Assembly (NCBI RefSeq): GCF_020085105.1
Contig: NC_058043.1
Location: 19,011,667-19,075,666, forward strand
Direction of reading: 5' to 3'
DNA: 64,000 bases
DNA from: Siniperca chuatsi
Lineage: Eukaryota; Chordata; Actinopteri; Centrarchiformes; Sinipercidae
Part shown: piece after piece, positions 35,715-56,564 of the stretch
Position numbering within the stretch: position 1 is the stretch's first letter
Layout of the letters: each line of letters begins with the position of its first letter
Made by a program: the position numbers and the translations under genes
Notes under the pieces: generated by a model
Databases searched by the model: none
What the model saw: only the letters and a program-made list of their open reading frames with translations
Told to the model about the DNA's origin: nothing

Positions 35715-38185
35715 AACTGGATTTATTACTCTATATTAGAAGTTACATGATTGAAGTCCTGAAGGGGTTTTTACATGGATGCAGTTGTCTCTGAGACCTG
35801 GGAGTTATCACAACCTGTTGAATAATACCTAATTTCTCTGACTCACACCCCACCATTCTTCCATAGGGATACTTGGAGCAAGGTAACCTTAAATACATTA
35901 TGCATTTTATACATTGTAAGGCAGATACAATTTGACAAACATACCTCTTTAGTGTATAAATATGGTTGACACCCAACCACCTATTAAACAGCAGAGCTCC
36001 CCAGTCTTTCCAACCAAAAACAACAGCATCAAGAGCAGTCTATTCGTTCTTACAAACATCCTGTACAACTTAAACAATACAGTGAGCAAGTGATTTTAAA
36101 ATACAAAGTATTGGTCAAACACATTTGTGAGACAGCATTGAGACATTTCAGTAGTATTTAGTTTCAACATTTCTTCTCCCAAAGAAAAGTCAGATTCTCT
36201 GTGTGTGTACAGCAACTGGTTGGCATGATTTGTATTAACATTTTCATTTTCAGTGGTGATGTCTGAAGTAAACACTAGAGGCCATGACCAGAAATGATTC
36301 TGAGAATTTGGTTTTAATGCTGTGAGGTCAGTAGTAGTGCACATGTGGCCTTTCAGGCTTTCATAGGGACTCACAGCATACAAATATAAATAACATGGGA
36401 AAATACTATAAACAAACAGTACCTGTTTAATTTGCATACAGCTAAAGACAAAAGTGCACCTTTTTCCTGAAAGCATAACAAAATGTAGACAGTGATTTTT
36501 GACAGTGTTATGTTGAAGGAAACAATCCACATACAATTTGCACATTGAGGAGGTATTGTATGGTGAACAAAAGGAGCAGTGAGGGGAAACATTGATTAAA
36601 AATAAAACACTGCTCTGCAGTAATAGAGGGCTACAGGAGAAATTCAGCATAAGCAGTGTGTCTGACACATACAGTAATGTTACTTCAGACGTCAGAAAGT
36701 AGATTGGTACATAATTCTGTTTACAAACAGCAAGACAGAAGAAATCTTAGATTTTCTTCCCACCAACCAAAAAGCTGGTATAAAAGATTCAACCATCTAA
36801 AACATGACCTAAGCAACATAAAATCAAATTTATAGTGTCACCTTAAAAAGCTAGTTTATGTGCAGTAGTTATACTCGGCCAGGGGCCTGAGGGAAAAACA
36901 ACATTGGACATGCTTTGAAAATATAAAAAAATAACATACAAACAAACTATCATTCAGATTCCTGGAGTTAGTGTTTTTAAAATGGATTAAAAATAATACA
37001 TTTTCGCCCCATATTGAAGGTACAGTGTAATGGTACTGGCTGCTGCAAAGGGTTATCTGAATGTTGTGTATACCAGCTTATCTGAGGGACTGGAGCAATG
37101 TTCACTCTCTCATGGCAGGTTATGATCTGTGAGTTGATCATGAGACAGCGGCTGAATTCACATTGGAATACCACCATTCAAATATTCTACATGTAGCATG
37201 GTGCTACATGTGTTTTGTAAGAAGTATCAGCTAAGAAGATCAAGGACAAAACATTCAGTATCAAGTCACTGGCAGCTGTTGCTCTACAGCACTCTACATT
37301 TAACCCTCCATCCTAATGAAATGCATTTTTACTTAATTCCTAATTGTGTATTTTGCTTAAGATGGTTCTAAACAGACAAAAAAACAATTACGTGTTGATT
37401 GGTAAGCATAAGGAAAACCTGAGGTTTAGAACAGCTTATGGGAAAGTAAATGGGCTGCATTTACACAAGCTGTCTCAACTGCTTTATACATGCTAACATG
37501 ATAATCAGCAGACAATTAAACCACACAATTATAACAGGACCGGATGGATTATTCTCTTAGAGGGATTTCTACGCAGTTTGTGATGTGCCTGTGTGGCTGT
37601 AGGTGGCACAGAGAAACCTGCACAATAACCTCACAAACACCCATATTTTATATATATTATAAATAACAAGATCTGGTCATAACAGAATAAGGAAAAGTAA
37701 GTTAAAAACCCTCCTAAACCTCCCAGTATGCCCCCTTTCAAAGACAAAAAGAGTGAATGCTGTTTGTTAACTATTAAGCAACTGTGATCAAAGAGACTTT
37801 GTGGAAATATCAGCAACTGATTTTCAAAATGTTAACTGGTTAATTACATATCCTGTTATTGATTGCATACAAGTACACAGGAAATCCAAGGATCCTTGTT
37901 AGTGCGGAGTGTAGAGAGGAACAAAAAGGTTCAGGTAGGGCAGCAGTAGCTGAGGACAAGACAGGAAAGGTGTTCTTGGTAGTTTGGCTGGGTAAGCGAG
38001 GTAGGGTTTGTCAGAAATCAAGTGGCTTCAAAACTGGCAGGAGTGTCTATGGAGTAATATTTTACAAAGTGCGACTCTCCATTATATTCTCTTACTTTGT
38101 GTGTTCTTTGTAGAAAGACCGGCCCCTTCCCCTCAGTGTCCTACAGTCTGGAGTCGGGTCCTGCTCAGTGCTCTGCTGAATTAGC
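35715..38185 (-). other. Probable acvr1b 3' UTR
   Basis: About 2.5 kb follows the acvr1b stop on the minus strand without recognisable coding sequence. A minus-strand AATAAA at 35722-35727 is a plausible end. The inference rests on position and absence of other genes. Confidence 0.45.
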
Positions 38186-46389
<8,204 letters not shown>

Positions 46390-46551
46390 GATCAATAAAT
46401 TCCCGGTTCATCGCATTAACACATTTAGTTGGCTAACGTTAGATGTGGCGAGGCGCGATGATGACAGCTAAGCAGGCTGTCAGGGCACAGGCTAGTTTAC
46501 TAACATGCTCCACCAGCAGGCAGCAGCACAGACACAGAGGAGACCTATCTA

Positions 46552-47002
46552 CAGCGGTGTGCAAAAGTGTTTGTCTCCTTCCTGATTTCTTATTTTCTTG
46601 CATGTTTGTCACACTTAAATGTTTCAGATCAAACAAATTTAAATATTAGTCAAAGATAACACAAGTAAACACAAAATGCAGTTTTTAAATGAAGGTTGTT
46701 ATTATTAAGGGAAAACAAAACCCAAACCTACATGGCCTTGTGTGAAATAGGAATTGCCCCCTAAACCTAATAACTGGTTGGGCCACCCTTAGCAGCAACA
46801 ACTGCAATCAAGCGTTTGCAATAACTTGCAATGAGTTGTTTACAGCGCTGTGGAGGAGTTTTGGCCCACTCATCTTTGCAGAATTGTTGTAATTCAGCCA
46901 CATTGGAGGGTTTTCAAGCATGAACTGCCTTTTTAAGGTCATACCACAGCATCTCAATAGAATTCAGGTCAGGACTTTGACTAGGCCACTTTTGCACACC
47001 AC

Positions 47003-47004
<2 letters not shown>
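46552..47004 (-). mobile_element. Internally deleted Tc1/mariner element with transposase remnant
   Basis: Terminal inverted repeats CAGCGGTGTGCAAAAGTG (46552) and CACTTTTGCACACCACTC (to 47004) are flanked by TA on both sides, the Tc1/mariner target duplication. On the minus strand the last third of a transposase is readable at about 46767-46990. It contains the SPDLN..IE..W block that carries the final acidic catalytic residue and ends AAKGGPTSY then stop. An in-frame TGA interrupts it, and most of the transposase is missing, so it cannot be active. It starts only 163 bp upstream of the acvr1b start codon. Confidence 0.9.

Positions 47005-47064
<60 letters not shown>
47003..47064. repeat. 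(TCTA)n microsatellite
   Basis: About 15 tandem TCTA units begin exactly at the right TA of the Tc1-type element. Confidence 0.95.
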
Positions 47065-48439
47065 AGTTTATCTAGGTTAAAGTTCAACATCATGAGGATA
47101 TACTGTAATAATGGATATGGCAGACATTTCCTGTTCATTAGGCTCTCATTGCTGTAAGATCATCCCCAAATTTATTAGCGGAATGGAAGAAAGGCTGCTT
47201 CTGCAAATATGCTTTTGTCAGTGCATTTCTCTCTAATTACCTCCAGCTTCACATACATGTTGTCAGCTGTATAAACTGCTCTATGACAGTGTGAATTGTT
47301 GTCTTCAGTTATGGCGTTTGGTCCTAACTGCCTTCAGCCTTTGGACATTAAAGCTACATTGATTGTTTTATTTTTGTTTGTTTTTTCTTGGGGGGCAGCA
47401 GAACAAGATGAAAATACAACATTGACACAACAGGTATTTTCACCTTGGTCTCCTCAAACCCCTGAGAATAATATCTGGCTCTTTAGCTGTTAAATGTGTT
47501 CACCAGCTAGTCGCTTACTGTGTCAGCTGTTTGGTGCTGAGCAGCACCTTTCACATTTCACATGAAATGTGATCCATTGTTAATATGAAAATATTGACTA
47601 GTGCAGCTTTAATGAATGAAGTGATTGAATTGCAGCGTTCTCTGTCCTATATTTATTTGTAATGTCAAGCACATTGAATCCATGCACTCAGAGTTAATAA
47701 AATCAGGAAATATCATATGAATATGTTATTGGCAATATCAGATAATGGCAATAAAACGTAGAACTTAGAACTAGAGGATTAAACAGATCCTCCATTGTGA
47801 TTCATGTTTGCTACATACTGTACAGTATTTACAACTGATTTTTGGCTAGCTATTTACAAAAATAACTTGCAGCAAATTCAACACATAAAACAATATTACA
47901 TAACAATACAAATAGGCTATGTTATAGCTATGTGTGTCTGTATTTACATCTTGCATAGGGCATGGGTATGCAGGTATACAAAAAGTGCAGTATGTGCCTG
48001 CCTGTCTGTGTTTCATGTGAATGTTGAGGTAGATACCATAAATGCTTCTGTGAAACTGAATCAGTAAACATGGGTTTCATGCATTGTACCATAATCATTA
48101 ATAAGGTAATTTTAGTCTTATTTGATACTACAAATAAATGAATATATTCATGGAAAAATAAACTTTTTTTCTATCCTAACTCAAAATATATGTAATATGC
48201 GTCTCAACTTTTAGACATTAGAGGCTAAAAGCTTTGCCTCTTTGCAGGGCTCGTTTGAGGAAGAAAAAAAGATCTCCTCTCTTACCTATTTTCTCTTTAG
48301 GTTCAATATTTGCTGAATATTTCCAAGATATTTGGTTGGAAAGTTTCAAGCCCTGAGTTGAACACATTCTTAAAGAGCATAATGTTCCCAAAAGGGATGA
48401 TTCATTCAGAACTTTTCGTATAGCCATTTTTTGAAACTC
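47065..48439. other. Intergenic DNA between acvr1b promoter side and ankrd33 3' end
   Basis: No coding exon was recognised. A partial copy of repeat family A lies at about 47447-47545. Part of 47.6-48.4 kb is presumably ankrd33 3' UTR, and a minus-strand AATAAA (TTTATT on plus) occurs near 47651. Confidence 0.5.
47447..47545 (+). repeat. Dispersed repeat family A, copy 2
   Basis: CTCCTCAAACCCCTGAGAAT, ATCTGGCTCTTTAGCTGTTAAATG and TTCACCAGCTAGTCGC match the family A copy at 35265-35590. Confidence 0.6.
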
Positions 48440-51400
48440 TTAGTTTTTGGCCTTCTTGTTGTCTTTTTGTTTTCTTTTCTCCTTTTTCTCTTTCTCTTCC
48501 TTTTCTTTCTCAGAGTTCTTCTTCTCCTTCTTTTTCTCATCCTTGATCTCCTTGTATTTCCACTTGGGTGGTTCCAGGAGGCCCTTTTCCTTTTTCTTCT
48601 TCTTCTTTTCTTTCTTCGGCGTTGGCTCTGAAGGCCTGCTGACGTTGATCTTTGGTATGCAGCCCGAGGGGAACACGCTGTTCCTTCTTGCCATACTCCG
48701 GGGAATAAATGTAGCAGCAACTTTGGTGGAAGCCAATGAGAGGATGCTGCCTCGCCGCATCGTGTCGGCACAGCACATTGGAGCGATGGACTCTGTGGAG
48801 TGGATTGTGGGAATGATGTGTGATACAGAGCCGTTACTGTGGCACACTGAGCTATCTTCTAATACCTTCTCTGGGTGTTTCTTCACCAGCTCTGGCACAG
48901 CCAGGCGCCTCTTCCCCACCTCAGGAGGGCTCGTAGGGCAGAGTGGATGGCATCCAGTTGAAATTAGGGGACTGTGGACACTGGTGGTCATGCGCACCAT
49001 GTGGTCCAAGCACCCATTGTCTTGGGGGTCACGAGGAAATCTGAATCCGAATCTGTTTTTGATATGCTGGGTAATTTTTTCCGTGGCACTTTTCTCAGCT
49101 GTGGCCTTGGCTACCCTCTCCTTGAGCTCAGGCCACTCAGGAACATAACTCTCACAGAACTGCTCAGCTTTTGGCCGCATATTAAGGCGCCGGAGACGAT
49201 ACCGAGTCTCATAACGACCTGTAGTCAGTGCCCATTGCCGAGCGCATTTTCCTCTTGTGGAGTCTACAGCATGTATGTCAGCCCCTGAAAATAAACATAG
49301 TAGAGCAAAGAAATTAGGAGAGTAAGGGTTCATTTTAATTTTAAAATGAATAAAGCATTCATTCTTTTTTGTATGTGTCATTCAGATCAGCAGAGAGCCG
49401 ATAGGCCTTTTTCATGGCTGACATTTTGGCTTGTCGGCAGGAAAAGCACAGGTGTCGTTAATCACATGAACTCTATTCCAGTTTACAGGTAAATGTCTGT
49501 ATATGTATCTGTAATGTCTGTCAGCATATCAGTGAGCCAGCATGCACAGCCCAGTGCCTTGAAACTGAAACACCTCATTTGCTTGGCATTATTAATGATT
49601 AATTACACCTGTGCATTTCCCATGGTAACATGTCAAAATGTCTCATGTGAAAAAGGCCTATTGGCACAGGTTTATTTAGGTTTGGTGAGATGGCAGCAAT
49701 TAGGGCTTTACAATAAACCAAATTTACAATCTTACCAACATTATATATGTCATACCAACTTAAATTTACTGATATTGCAATTTCCAATAAAATATCTAAA
49801 TTCCATATAGCTAAACTGGAAAGAGCTACAACAACCAATGACATCTAATCAGAAGTTCAACCAACCAATAAGCCTACAGTCCAAACCAGAAGTCCATGAA
49901 CAGGTCTTACTGTAATAATGTCAGCAACAAACATATAAAAATAGTTTTCAATACCCTTATTGATATTTAGGTAAATGTCACAATTTATTATGATACATAT
50001 CATATTATCCAGCCCTAGCTGCAAGGCAGAGCTGCACAGATTAGTCAATTAATCAATTAATGGATTGAAAGAATTTATCGGCAACTATTTTGATAATCAG
50101 TTATTCATTTCAGTCATTTTTCAGGCAAAAATGCCAACCATTCTCTGGCTCCAGCTTATGAAATGTGATGATTTGCTGTTTTCCTTTATCATGTATGACA
50201 GTAAATTTAATTTCTTAAGGTTTTGCATTGTTAAATAATAAACAAGCTTATTGAGACATCACTGTGGGCTCCGAGAAATTGTGAATTTATTTTTTAACAT
50301 TAATAATCGAGAAAATAAACAGCAGATTAATGAATAAAGAAAGTCATCGTTATTAGCAGCAGCCCTACTGCAATGTTAAACAGCAAATTAAGAAACGTGT
50401 GCAGTCTACAAATAGCTCTGCAAGTGGCTAATCTACAACCAGCCTGCAAGTCTAGTAAATCAGAGATTACTGGAGGGTGTGTTAAAATGTGATAATGTCC
50501 TCAGAAGGATCCCTTAAACCGGTCTGGCGTCACTGGCACATTCACATGCGAACAGAGTTAGCTGGCTTCAAATATGGACAGATAAACCGTGGGGTCAGCT
50601 ATTCTCACCACCTGTGCTGTAACTGTTCACTTAGAGCTGTAAGAGTTAATGAGCTAATGTCAGGGTTTCAAAAAAGGCCTAATAATATCATAGTACGGCA
50701 GCTCCTCTATGAGTGCAACATTGTCAAAAGTCAAAAGTAAACATAATGAATCAGTGAATTTTGTGCCATAAAGTTCATAGCTGTGCCCCTGCTCTTACGT
50801 ACCAGCCATAACAAGGGCAGCCACGACATCACTGCGGCCGGTCATAGCAGCTTTGATGAGGGCTGTGAAACCTCGACAATCCTTTATTTCAGTGTCTACA
50901 CCAGGATAGTAGTTTAGGAGGTACATGACTGTGTTGACATGACCTGGAGATAAAAACACAGAATTCAGAGATCAGATCAGCAGTGTGTCAGAAAATGTGC
51001 AACATTTGAAACTTCCTCCTACAATGTAAAACATTCAGTGAAAAAAGGAAAATCTTGCAGTGTTTATGTAGTTTTCACTTTTTGTATTTGTATTTTTAAC
51101 TGCAAGTCTACATTTTTATTTTCATTATTATTATTATTATTATTATCTTATCTTACTTATCTGTATATATTTTAATAGCACATTTCTTCTGTTTATGTTT
51201 ATGTTTTTATTTCACACATGCTTTGGCAATGTTAACGTCTGTTTCCCATACCAATAAAGCCCAACTGTATTGAATTGAATTGAAAGCTGGTTCTGCTGCT
51301 CACAAAAGTCTCAATTCACTTGACTCAGAGGAAGATATTGTTTGCATCAAGATCAAATTTAAATATTAAAGCTTGACAGTTTTCAGTCTATATAAGTCAC

Positions 51401-52031
51401 ATAATGCTATATATGATATTTGGTACTAACTAATTACATCATAATTGAGGCAGCTCAGTCATTTATCTTCTGAACTTGACCTTTGTTTCATTTTATTTTT
51501 TTTGTGTGTGGGTACGACTTACCTGCTTGGGATGCAATCATCAGAGCAGTGTTGCCTTCATTGTCCTGGTGATTTATGTCTATAAAGGGACAGTTGTGAA
51601 GCCCATATACAATGTCCACAAAACCTTTGCAGCAAGCCACCATCAAGCCATTCTGTTGGTAATAGTCAACGATAAGGATCAATGACAATGGGAGTGTTCT
51701 AGACATTTTAGCAGACTGGAGCTATGATTTACAGCTTCTGAATTATTAGTATTATGAATGAGACTCTCACCCAGCTATTGTTGTCCAGCTCCATGACCTC
51801 CTCTTTTGTGACGCCTCTCTCCAGAACCTTCCGCAGAGAGACGGGTTCATTACGAGCGCATGCTTGATACAGTGTTGATGCCGCACGCCCCTTAGTTATC
51901 TCCGGCATGTGCTCTGGAAGCACAGAGTCATCAGAGAGGATGCTGTCTGAATCGGACTCGCTCCCCGACAGAGACACGTCATCCTCATCAGGGCCTGAGC
52001 CCAGGTGGGGGTCCTCCGCTGCAGTGGCCAT
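48440..52031 (-). CDS. ankrd33: Ankyrin repeat domain protein, ANKRD33 family
   Basis: ANKRD33 (PANKY) is known in mammals as a photoreceptor-enriched ankyrin protein that dampens CRX-driven transcription. Four coding exons (transcript order 52031-51771, 51652-51523, 50943-50803, 49284-48440) join in phase to 458 residues. The N-terminus is acidic and Ser-rich ([16 protein letters not shown]). Ankyrin repeats follow: [58 protein letters not shown] and the final [20 protein letters not shown]. The C-terminal third is low-complexity, ending in about 60 residues dominated by Lys and Glu, likely a disordered nuclear or nucleolar-type tail. Position next to acvr1b supports ANKRD33; which teleost paralogue (aa, ab, b) I cannot say. 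Upstream noncoding exons probably exist but are not located. Confidence 0.88.
50028..50368. repeat. Dispersed repeat family B, copy 3 (ankrd33 intron 3)
   Basis: GATTAGTCAATTAATCAATT at the left, GTGATGATTTGCTGTTTTCC in the middle and CATCGTTATTAGCAGCAGCC at the right match the two other copies of the family. The ends are rich in ATTAAT/GATTAAT and are roughly inverted. Confidence 0.7.
51100..51290 (+). repeat. LINE 3' end with (GAATT)n tail
   Basis: The segment ends GTTTCCCATACCAATAAAGC followed by TTGAATTGAATTGAA, the pattern of a fish LINE 3' UTR with a short pentamer tail. An (ATT)n tract precedes it at 51123-51147. Only the 3' end is present, in ankrd33 intron 2. Confidence 0.65.
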
Positions 52032-54960
52032 CTTCCAACAGCAGAACAGGTGAGATGGTACTGTATCCTTTGGCTACATCTACAAGAAAATCAAAAATAG
52101 AAACTAGTCAGGCAGAAACTATTGGATGTTGTCTATAGCAACAAAGGTGCAATCAGGTGTGCTCTAGAGATGGAAACTCAGAAAGGATAAATCTTTCCTC
52201 CCTGGAAAGCTCTCCGTAATTACACATAATGCCAAGTTAAAATCATCTCCTCATTGTAGACACAAAGTTGTTGGTGAATCACAACAGGCTGTATATTTCA
52301 GGCATATTGGCCACATTGAAAGATCAAAGGTTTGCTTATTGTCAGATTGTCAGAAGGGTAACATGAGTCTGTCAGTCAGGGATTATGTGTGTATTATCTG
52401 TGCGCCATGGAGTGGGTGTGACTTTATGAGCTCAGTATTTCTTTACTGTTGAGTAACTGGATCAGCATCTAAAAGCCCTGCTGAACATACAGGAGGGCTA
52501 AATGAGGAACAACCCACCTCAGAATAACCTCAGTCACACGTGGCCCTGGTCAACTCATGCTGTGGCTCTCTTACTGCTTTCTGAAGGCAACATAACTACT
52601 GACTTTTTTTCTCTATCTGTAATGTAGTATGTGTGTAATCACATGCAAATGTTCACACGTATACTCAAGTGTTCCTGACACTGTGAAATCAAAGCAACAT
52701 AACTGTGAGTTTGGGATATTCAAAATGTCTAAAGAGGATCTCTGACAGTGGTTTTCAAGATATATTCATGGCCTGTTATGACTGTGTTGTATCAGAAAGC
52801 ACAGACATGTCTTTATGTCACAGACAAATGTGAAACCACGGTTCATGAAAGAAAGTAAATAAATGAAAATTCAGAAGCAGAACAGCAGCATCTACCACCC
52901 TTCATCATTACAGAATGTATGTTCTATCACGTTGATCAAACTATCTGAGACTGTCATGTGAACATAAAGAATATACACTTACCACAAAGGGTTATCAATC
53001 AGCCATAAACGTAGATGTATCCATGTGTCAGTCCGTGTGTGCCATACCTCTACGACTTCTTGTGGCGGACTTTTGACTTCCTCCAACACTCCTACTGTGT
53101 TTTCAGAGCAGAGAGGTCACAGTTTCCTCCTGGGCCTGTAAATAGAGGTACTTTACCCATTTCCATCCCACATATTGTCATGATGACATAAAACTGAGAG
53201 GAGGAGTCTTCGCAGAGTCTTTGCAGAGAAACTGTGTGTTCAGCTCCTGTGCTTAGCTCATCCCACTTACAACAGCTTTATGAAGAGGATTACTTACTGC
53301 TCTGGCCATTTTTATCTTTCAGCATAACATCGGTGTTGTCCATGCTACTTGTTACTACCAGTTTTTTTTTAATTGGCTAAACTAAAGAGTTTCTTGAAGT
53401 TCCATGCCATTTCCCCCCCCTCTTTTCGTCTGTATAGTAGATTCCCCATGTTTGAACTTTCTGATAAACTGTCACGGTTACATTTGACCCACAATAAAAT
53501 GGCACAACTCAGGATGAAAAACTTTATATGAAAAATAAACGAGAACATAAACAGAAGAACGTGGAAAAGAAAACTCAGAAGGAAGAATAACAATAACACA
53601 TCAACAACAACCATGCCTCGTCTTCTGTCAAATATAAATAAATATGCAGTTATGCAAAAATCTCTTATTAAAACACAGAATGCATACGGCATTTTGTATT
53701 CCGTCCACAAATAAGTAATTAATCCAATTGTAAATGCATAAAATGTTAACTGTAAGCTGCATAAGCCAGAGGAATCTAATTAATTGTTAAGACTGACTAG
53801 CAGACGGTCAAAACCAATCAGAGGTGACCAACGTGCTCTGAACAGATGGGACAGATTCCAGACTCAAGAGTCAAAACAGAAACATTTCATGTCTGCTGTC
53901 ATTTCACAGAACAACAGTGGAAACTGAATCTGAGTCATGAGGTTTCTCAGATGTACCACAGGATGGGGATCTCTCACAAAGTTCACAGGCTCTAATCTCA
54001 GACTCAGACAAAGTTTGGTCATAATAGAGTGAAAATGATAAGCAGTTATATCTGTGTCCTAAATGTCAGGAATATACAAACTGCATTAACATGATTTAAA
54101 TCTGAAATGCATCTGCTATCGATGAAGTGAGGATTTAAATATATTTTTGATTTCACTGCAGGATTTGCAGTTGTAGTGAAAGTTGAAACAGGAAAAATGA
54201 AAAAGAAAATCATATAGACAGTATGATCTGGTCTACTCAGTGATAATAAGAAAGCGCTTTAAGTTTTTCTAAAGATATTTTTGGCTAGTTAAAGCTCCTG
54301 CTTTGGGAATGGTCACAGACTGAAATTAGCCTATGGGACCTATGGGACCTGTGGGACCTGTGGGACGTGACTGGACCTGTCTGGACAGATTGACCTCTCT
54401 CTTGTCCAGAAAGGCCTGAGGACAGATTCCACTGCAATTGAACAGCTGTCCTCACCTGCCCAGAAGAGAAAAAAGACCTGGTGCAAAGCAAAGATCATCT
54501 GCATTTGTCCGTCTGCTGGACATCAGGCAGGATAGCAAAGATCTTTTTCTGCTTGTTTTCTGTCTTTTTGATTAAATCAAAAATCGAAGGATCAGATGTG
54601 GATGCTTAAATGAGGGACATTAAATTGAAGAAAAAGGACGCCGCATTAAGACAAACTCAAGGGGAACGGAAGAGTGAATGATGCAAAATTAAGACTTAAG
54701 ACAATGGAGGACTGAACAACTTCTTGATAAAGTGAGTGTCTTTGGTCCACAAGGCCAACATTGTTCAGTTGAGGTGATAGAAATAACAAACTTCAATGCT
54801 AACAACGTGCATATGTCAACTTGGGCTACTCTTAATTATTATACACATACGCAAATGCTGAAATTGTGTGAAACATCTTCATCATCTAATAGCACAAAAC
54901 AAGAACATCTGAAAGTAATAACATTGTATGTGTGCTGAGACTTTTTTTTATACAATATTA
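52032..54960. other. Upstream region of ankrd33, no coding exon recognised
   Basis: No conserved open frame was found. The region should hold ankrd33 5' UTR exons and promoter on the minus strand. GGATTA at about 53287 (TAATCC on the minus strand) and TAATCC at about 53718 are OTX/CRX-type core motifs, but such 6-mers are expected by chance. A short 9-bp tandem repeat lies at 54330-54366. Confidence 0.45.
54330..54366 (+). repeat. 9-bp tandem repeat (CTATGGGAC)n
   Basis: Four copies of CTATGGGAC or CTGTGGGAC follow each other without spacing. Confidence 0.85.
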
Positions 54961-55014
54961 ACATGATTCCTCCAAGTGAAACTGGAAGAAATTATTTTGT
55001 TCTTTCTTCTTCTT

Positions 55015-55800
55015 CTTTTCCTTTCGGCTGTTCCCTTTCAGGGGTTGCCACAGCGAATCATGTGCCTCCATCTAACCCTGTCCTCTGCGTCCTCTTCACT
55101 CGCACCAGTTAGCTTCATGTCCTCTCTCACTACATCCATAAATCTCCTCTTTGGTCTTCCTCTAGACCTCCTCCCTGGCAGCTCCAACCTCAGCATCCTT
55201 CTACCAATATATTCACAGTCTCTCCTCTGAACATGTCCAAACCACCTCGATCTGGCCTCTCTGACTTTATCTCCGAAACATCTAACATGAGCTGTCCCTC
55301 TGATGTACTCATTCCTGATCCTGTCCATCCTCGTCACTCCCAAAGAGAACTTCAACATCTTAAGCTCTGCTACCTCCAGCTCTGCCTCTTGTCTTTTCTT
55401 CAGTGCCACTGTCTCTAAGCTGTACAACATCGCTGGTCTCACCGCCGTCTTGAACACCTTTCCTTTCATTCTTGCTGATACTCTTTTATCACACAACACA
55501 CCTGACACTTTTCTCCACCCGTTCCAACCTGCTTGCACTCGCCTCTTCGCCTCTTTTCCACAGTCTCCATTGCTCTGAACCTTTGACCCTAAGTACTTAA
55601 AGTCCTGCACCTTCTTCACCTCTGCTCCCTGTAACCTCACCGTTCCACCTGGGTCCCTCTCATTGACACACATGTATTCTGTCTTACTGCGGCTAAGCTT
55701 CATTCCTCTGTTTTCCAGAGCAGACCTCCATCTCTCTAGATTTTCCTCCACCTGCTCCCTGGAATTTAAACACACCAAAACATTGCTGCTGCTCATCCTA
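55015..55800 (-). mobile_element. LINE 3' fragment with open C-terminal ORF2 frame
   Basis: The minus strand stays open for 252 codons (55796-55038) and encodes the region after the reverse transcriptase active site. Visible motifs are LSRSKTEYMCV, VQDFKYLGSKVQSNG, GVLCDKRVSARMKGKVFKT, RWFGHVQRRD, GRRSRGRPKRRF and a final RWRHMIRCGNP. These match a very abundant teleost non-LTR retrotransposon, which I would place near the RTE-like group. The catalytic YADD and everything upstream is missing, so this is a 5'-truncated copy, normal for LINE insertion. The 3' side ends in an AAG-rich tail (CTTCTTCTTC on plus at about 55005). The absence of stops suggests a recent insertion. It is not a host gene. 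Confidence 0.9.
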
Positions 55801-55969
55801 TAATCTGAGCATTATCATATTCATTAGACTTAAAAATAGGGTTGATTTTAAGTTGATCTTAACTTAAAATCAGTATGTATTAAAAAAACATATCCTGCAT
55901 TGTATTGATTTAGCTCATGTGCAGTTTATGTGACAGTACTTTCTAATTTTGAGAATGCACAAACAATGA

Positions 55970-56101
55970 TGTGCAGACCACTGTGAGTTTTCCATCAAAG
56001 TCCTGTGTGCACTGACGTAAAGGCGAGCTACTGTAACAAAGAGTTTCCCTACGGGGATCAATAAAGTATTTCTGATTCTGATTTCTGATTCTGATTCTGA
56101 A
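55970..56101 (+). repeat. LINE 3' end with (TTCTGA)-type tail
   Basis: CTGTAACAAAGAGTTTCCC, then GGGGATCAATAAAGT and a tail of TTCTGATTCTGATT units (56068-56100) form the 3' end of a common fish LINE. It is a different family from the one just upstream and in the opposite orientation. Confidence 0.7.
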
Positions 56102-56466
56102 AGTTAATCAAAATTAGAAAAAGCTGCAGAATGCTTATCTTGCCTTCGTCGAGGTGGTAAATTTTGATTCTGGTTTTTAGTGTTTTATAGATTAGAAGTA
56201 CCTTTAAGATGAAACGTATTCTTCAGACAGCATCAGACTTCTTTGGCCTGGATTTGATGTTGTCCTGTACTCTCCCGATCTGTTCACCCTTCTCAGAGAA
56301 ATTCCTCAGATAAGATAAACCACTTAAGCTGAAGCAAAAATAGGAAAGAGAAAGAGAGGTGAAATAGAGTGGAAAAGTAGTGTAATTAGCTCCTTCACTT
56401 TTTCTGTTCTGTTGGGGCCCCTAAATCTGTCACACATATACATTAAAATACAAATACAGCTACAAA

Positions 56467-56564
56467 TAAAAACAAAATAAGTTAAATTAAATTAAAAACA
56501 CCTTGTCCTCTTTATCAAAAGAGGACAAGGTGTTTTTAATTTAATTTAACTTATTTTGTTTTTA
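56467..56564. repeat. Perfect 47-bp-arm hairpin
   Basis: Positions 56467-56513 and 56518-56564 are exact reverse complements with a 4-nt loop (ATCA). The central part of each arm carries ACACCTTGTCCTCTTT or its inverse; the outer parts are AT-rich (AAATTAAATT). I checked all 47 pairs by eye and found none mismatched. There is no flanking open frame or obvious target duplication. Confidence 0.93.

Noticed and set aside
46981-47064. TCTA tandem repeats considered as a CRISPR-like array
   Set aside because: Simple 4-bp microsatellite without spacers in a vertebrate genome.
48447-49148. 233-codon plus-strand open frame rich in Phe, Leu and Ser
   Set aside because: It is the antisense shadow of the Lys/Glu-rich last exon of ankrd33; the composition follows from the low-complexity coding strand.
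53287-53724. OTX/CRX-like TAATCC cores upstream of ankrd33
   Set aside because: Six-base motifs at this spacing are expected by chance; tempting only because mammalian ANKRD33 is linked to CRX.
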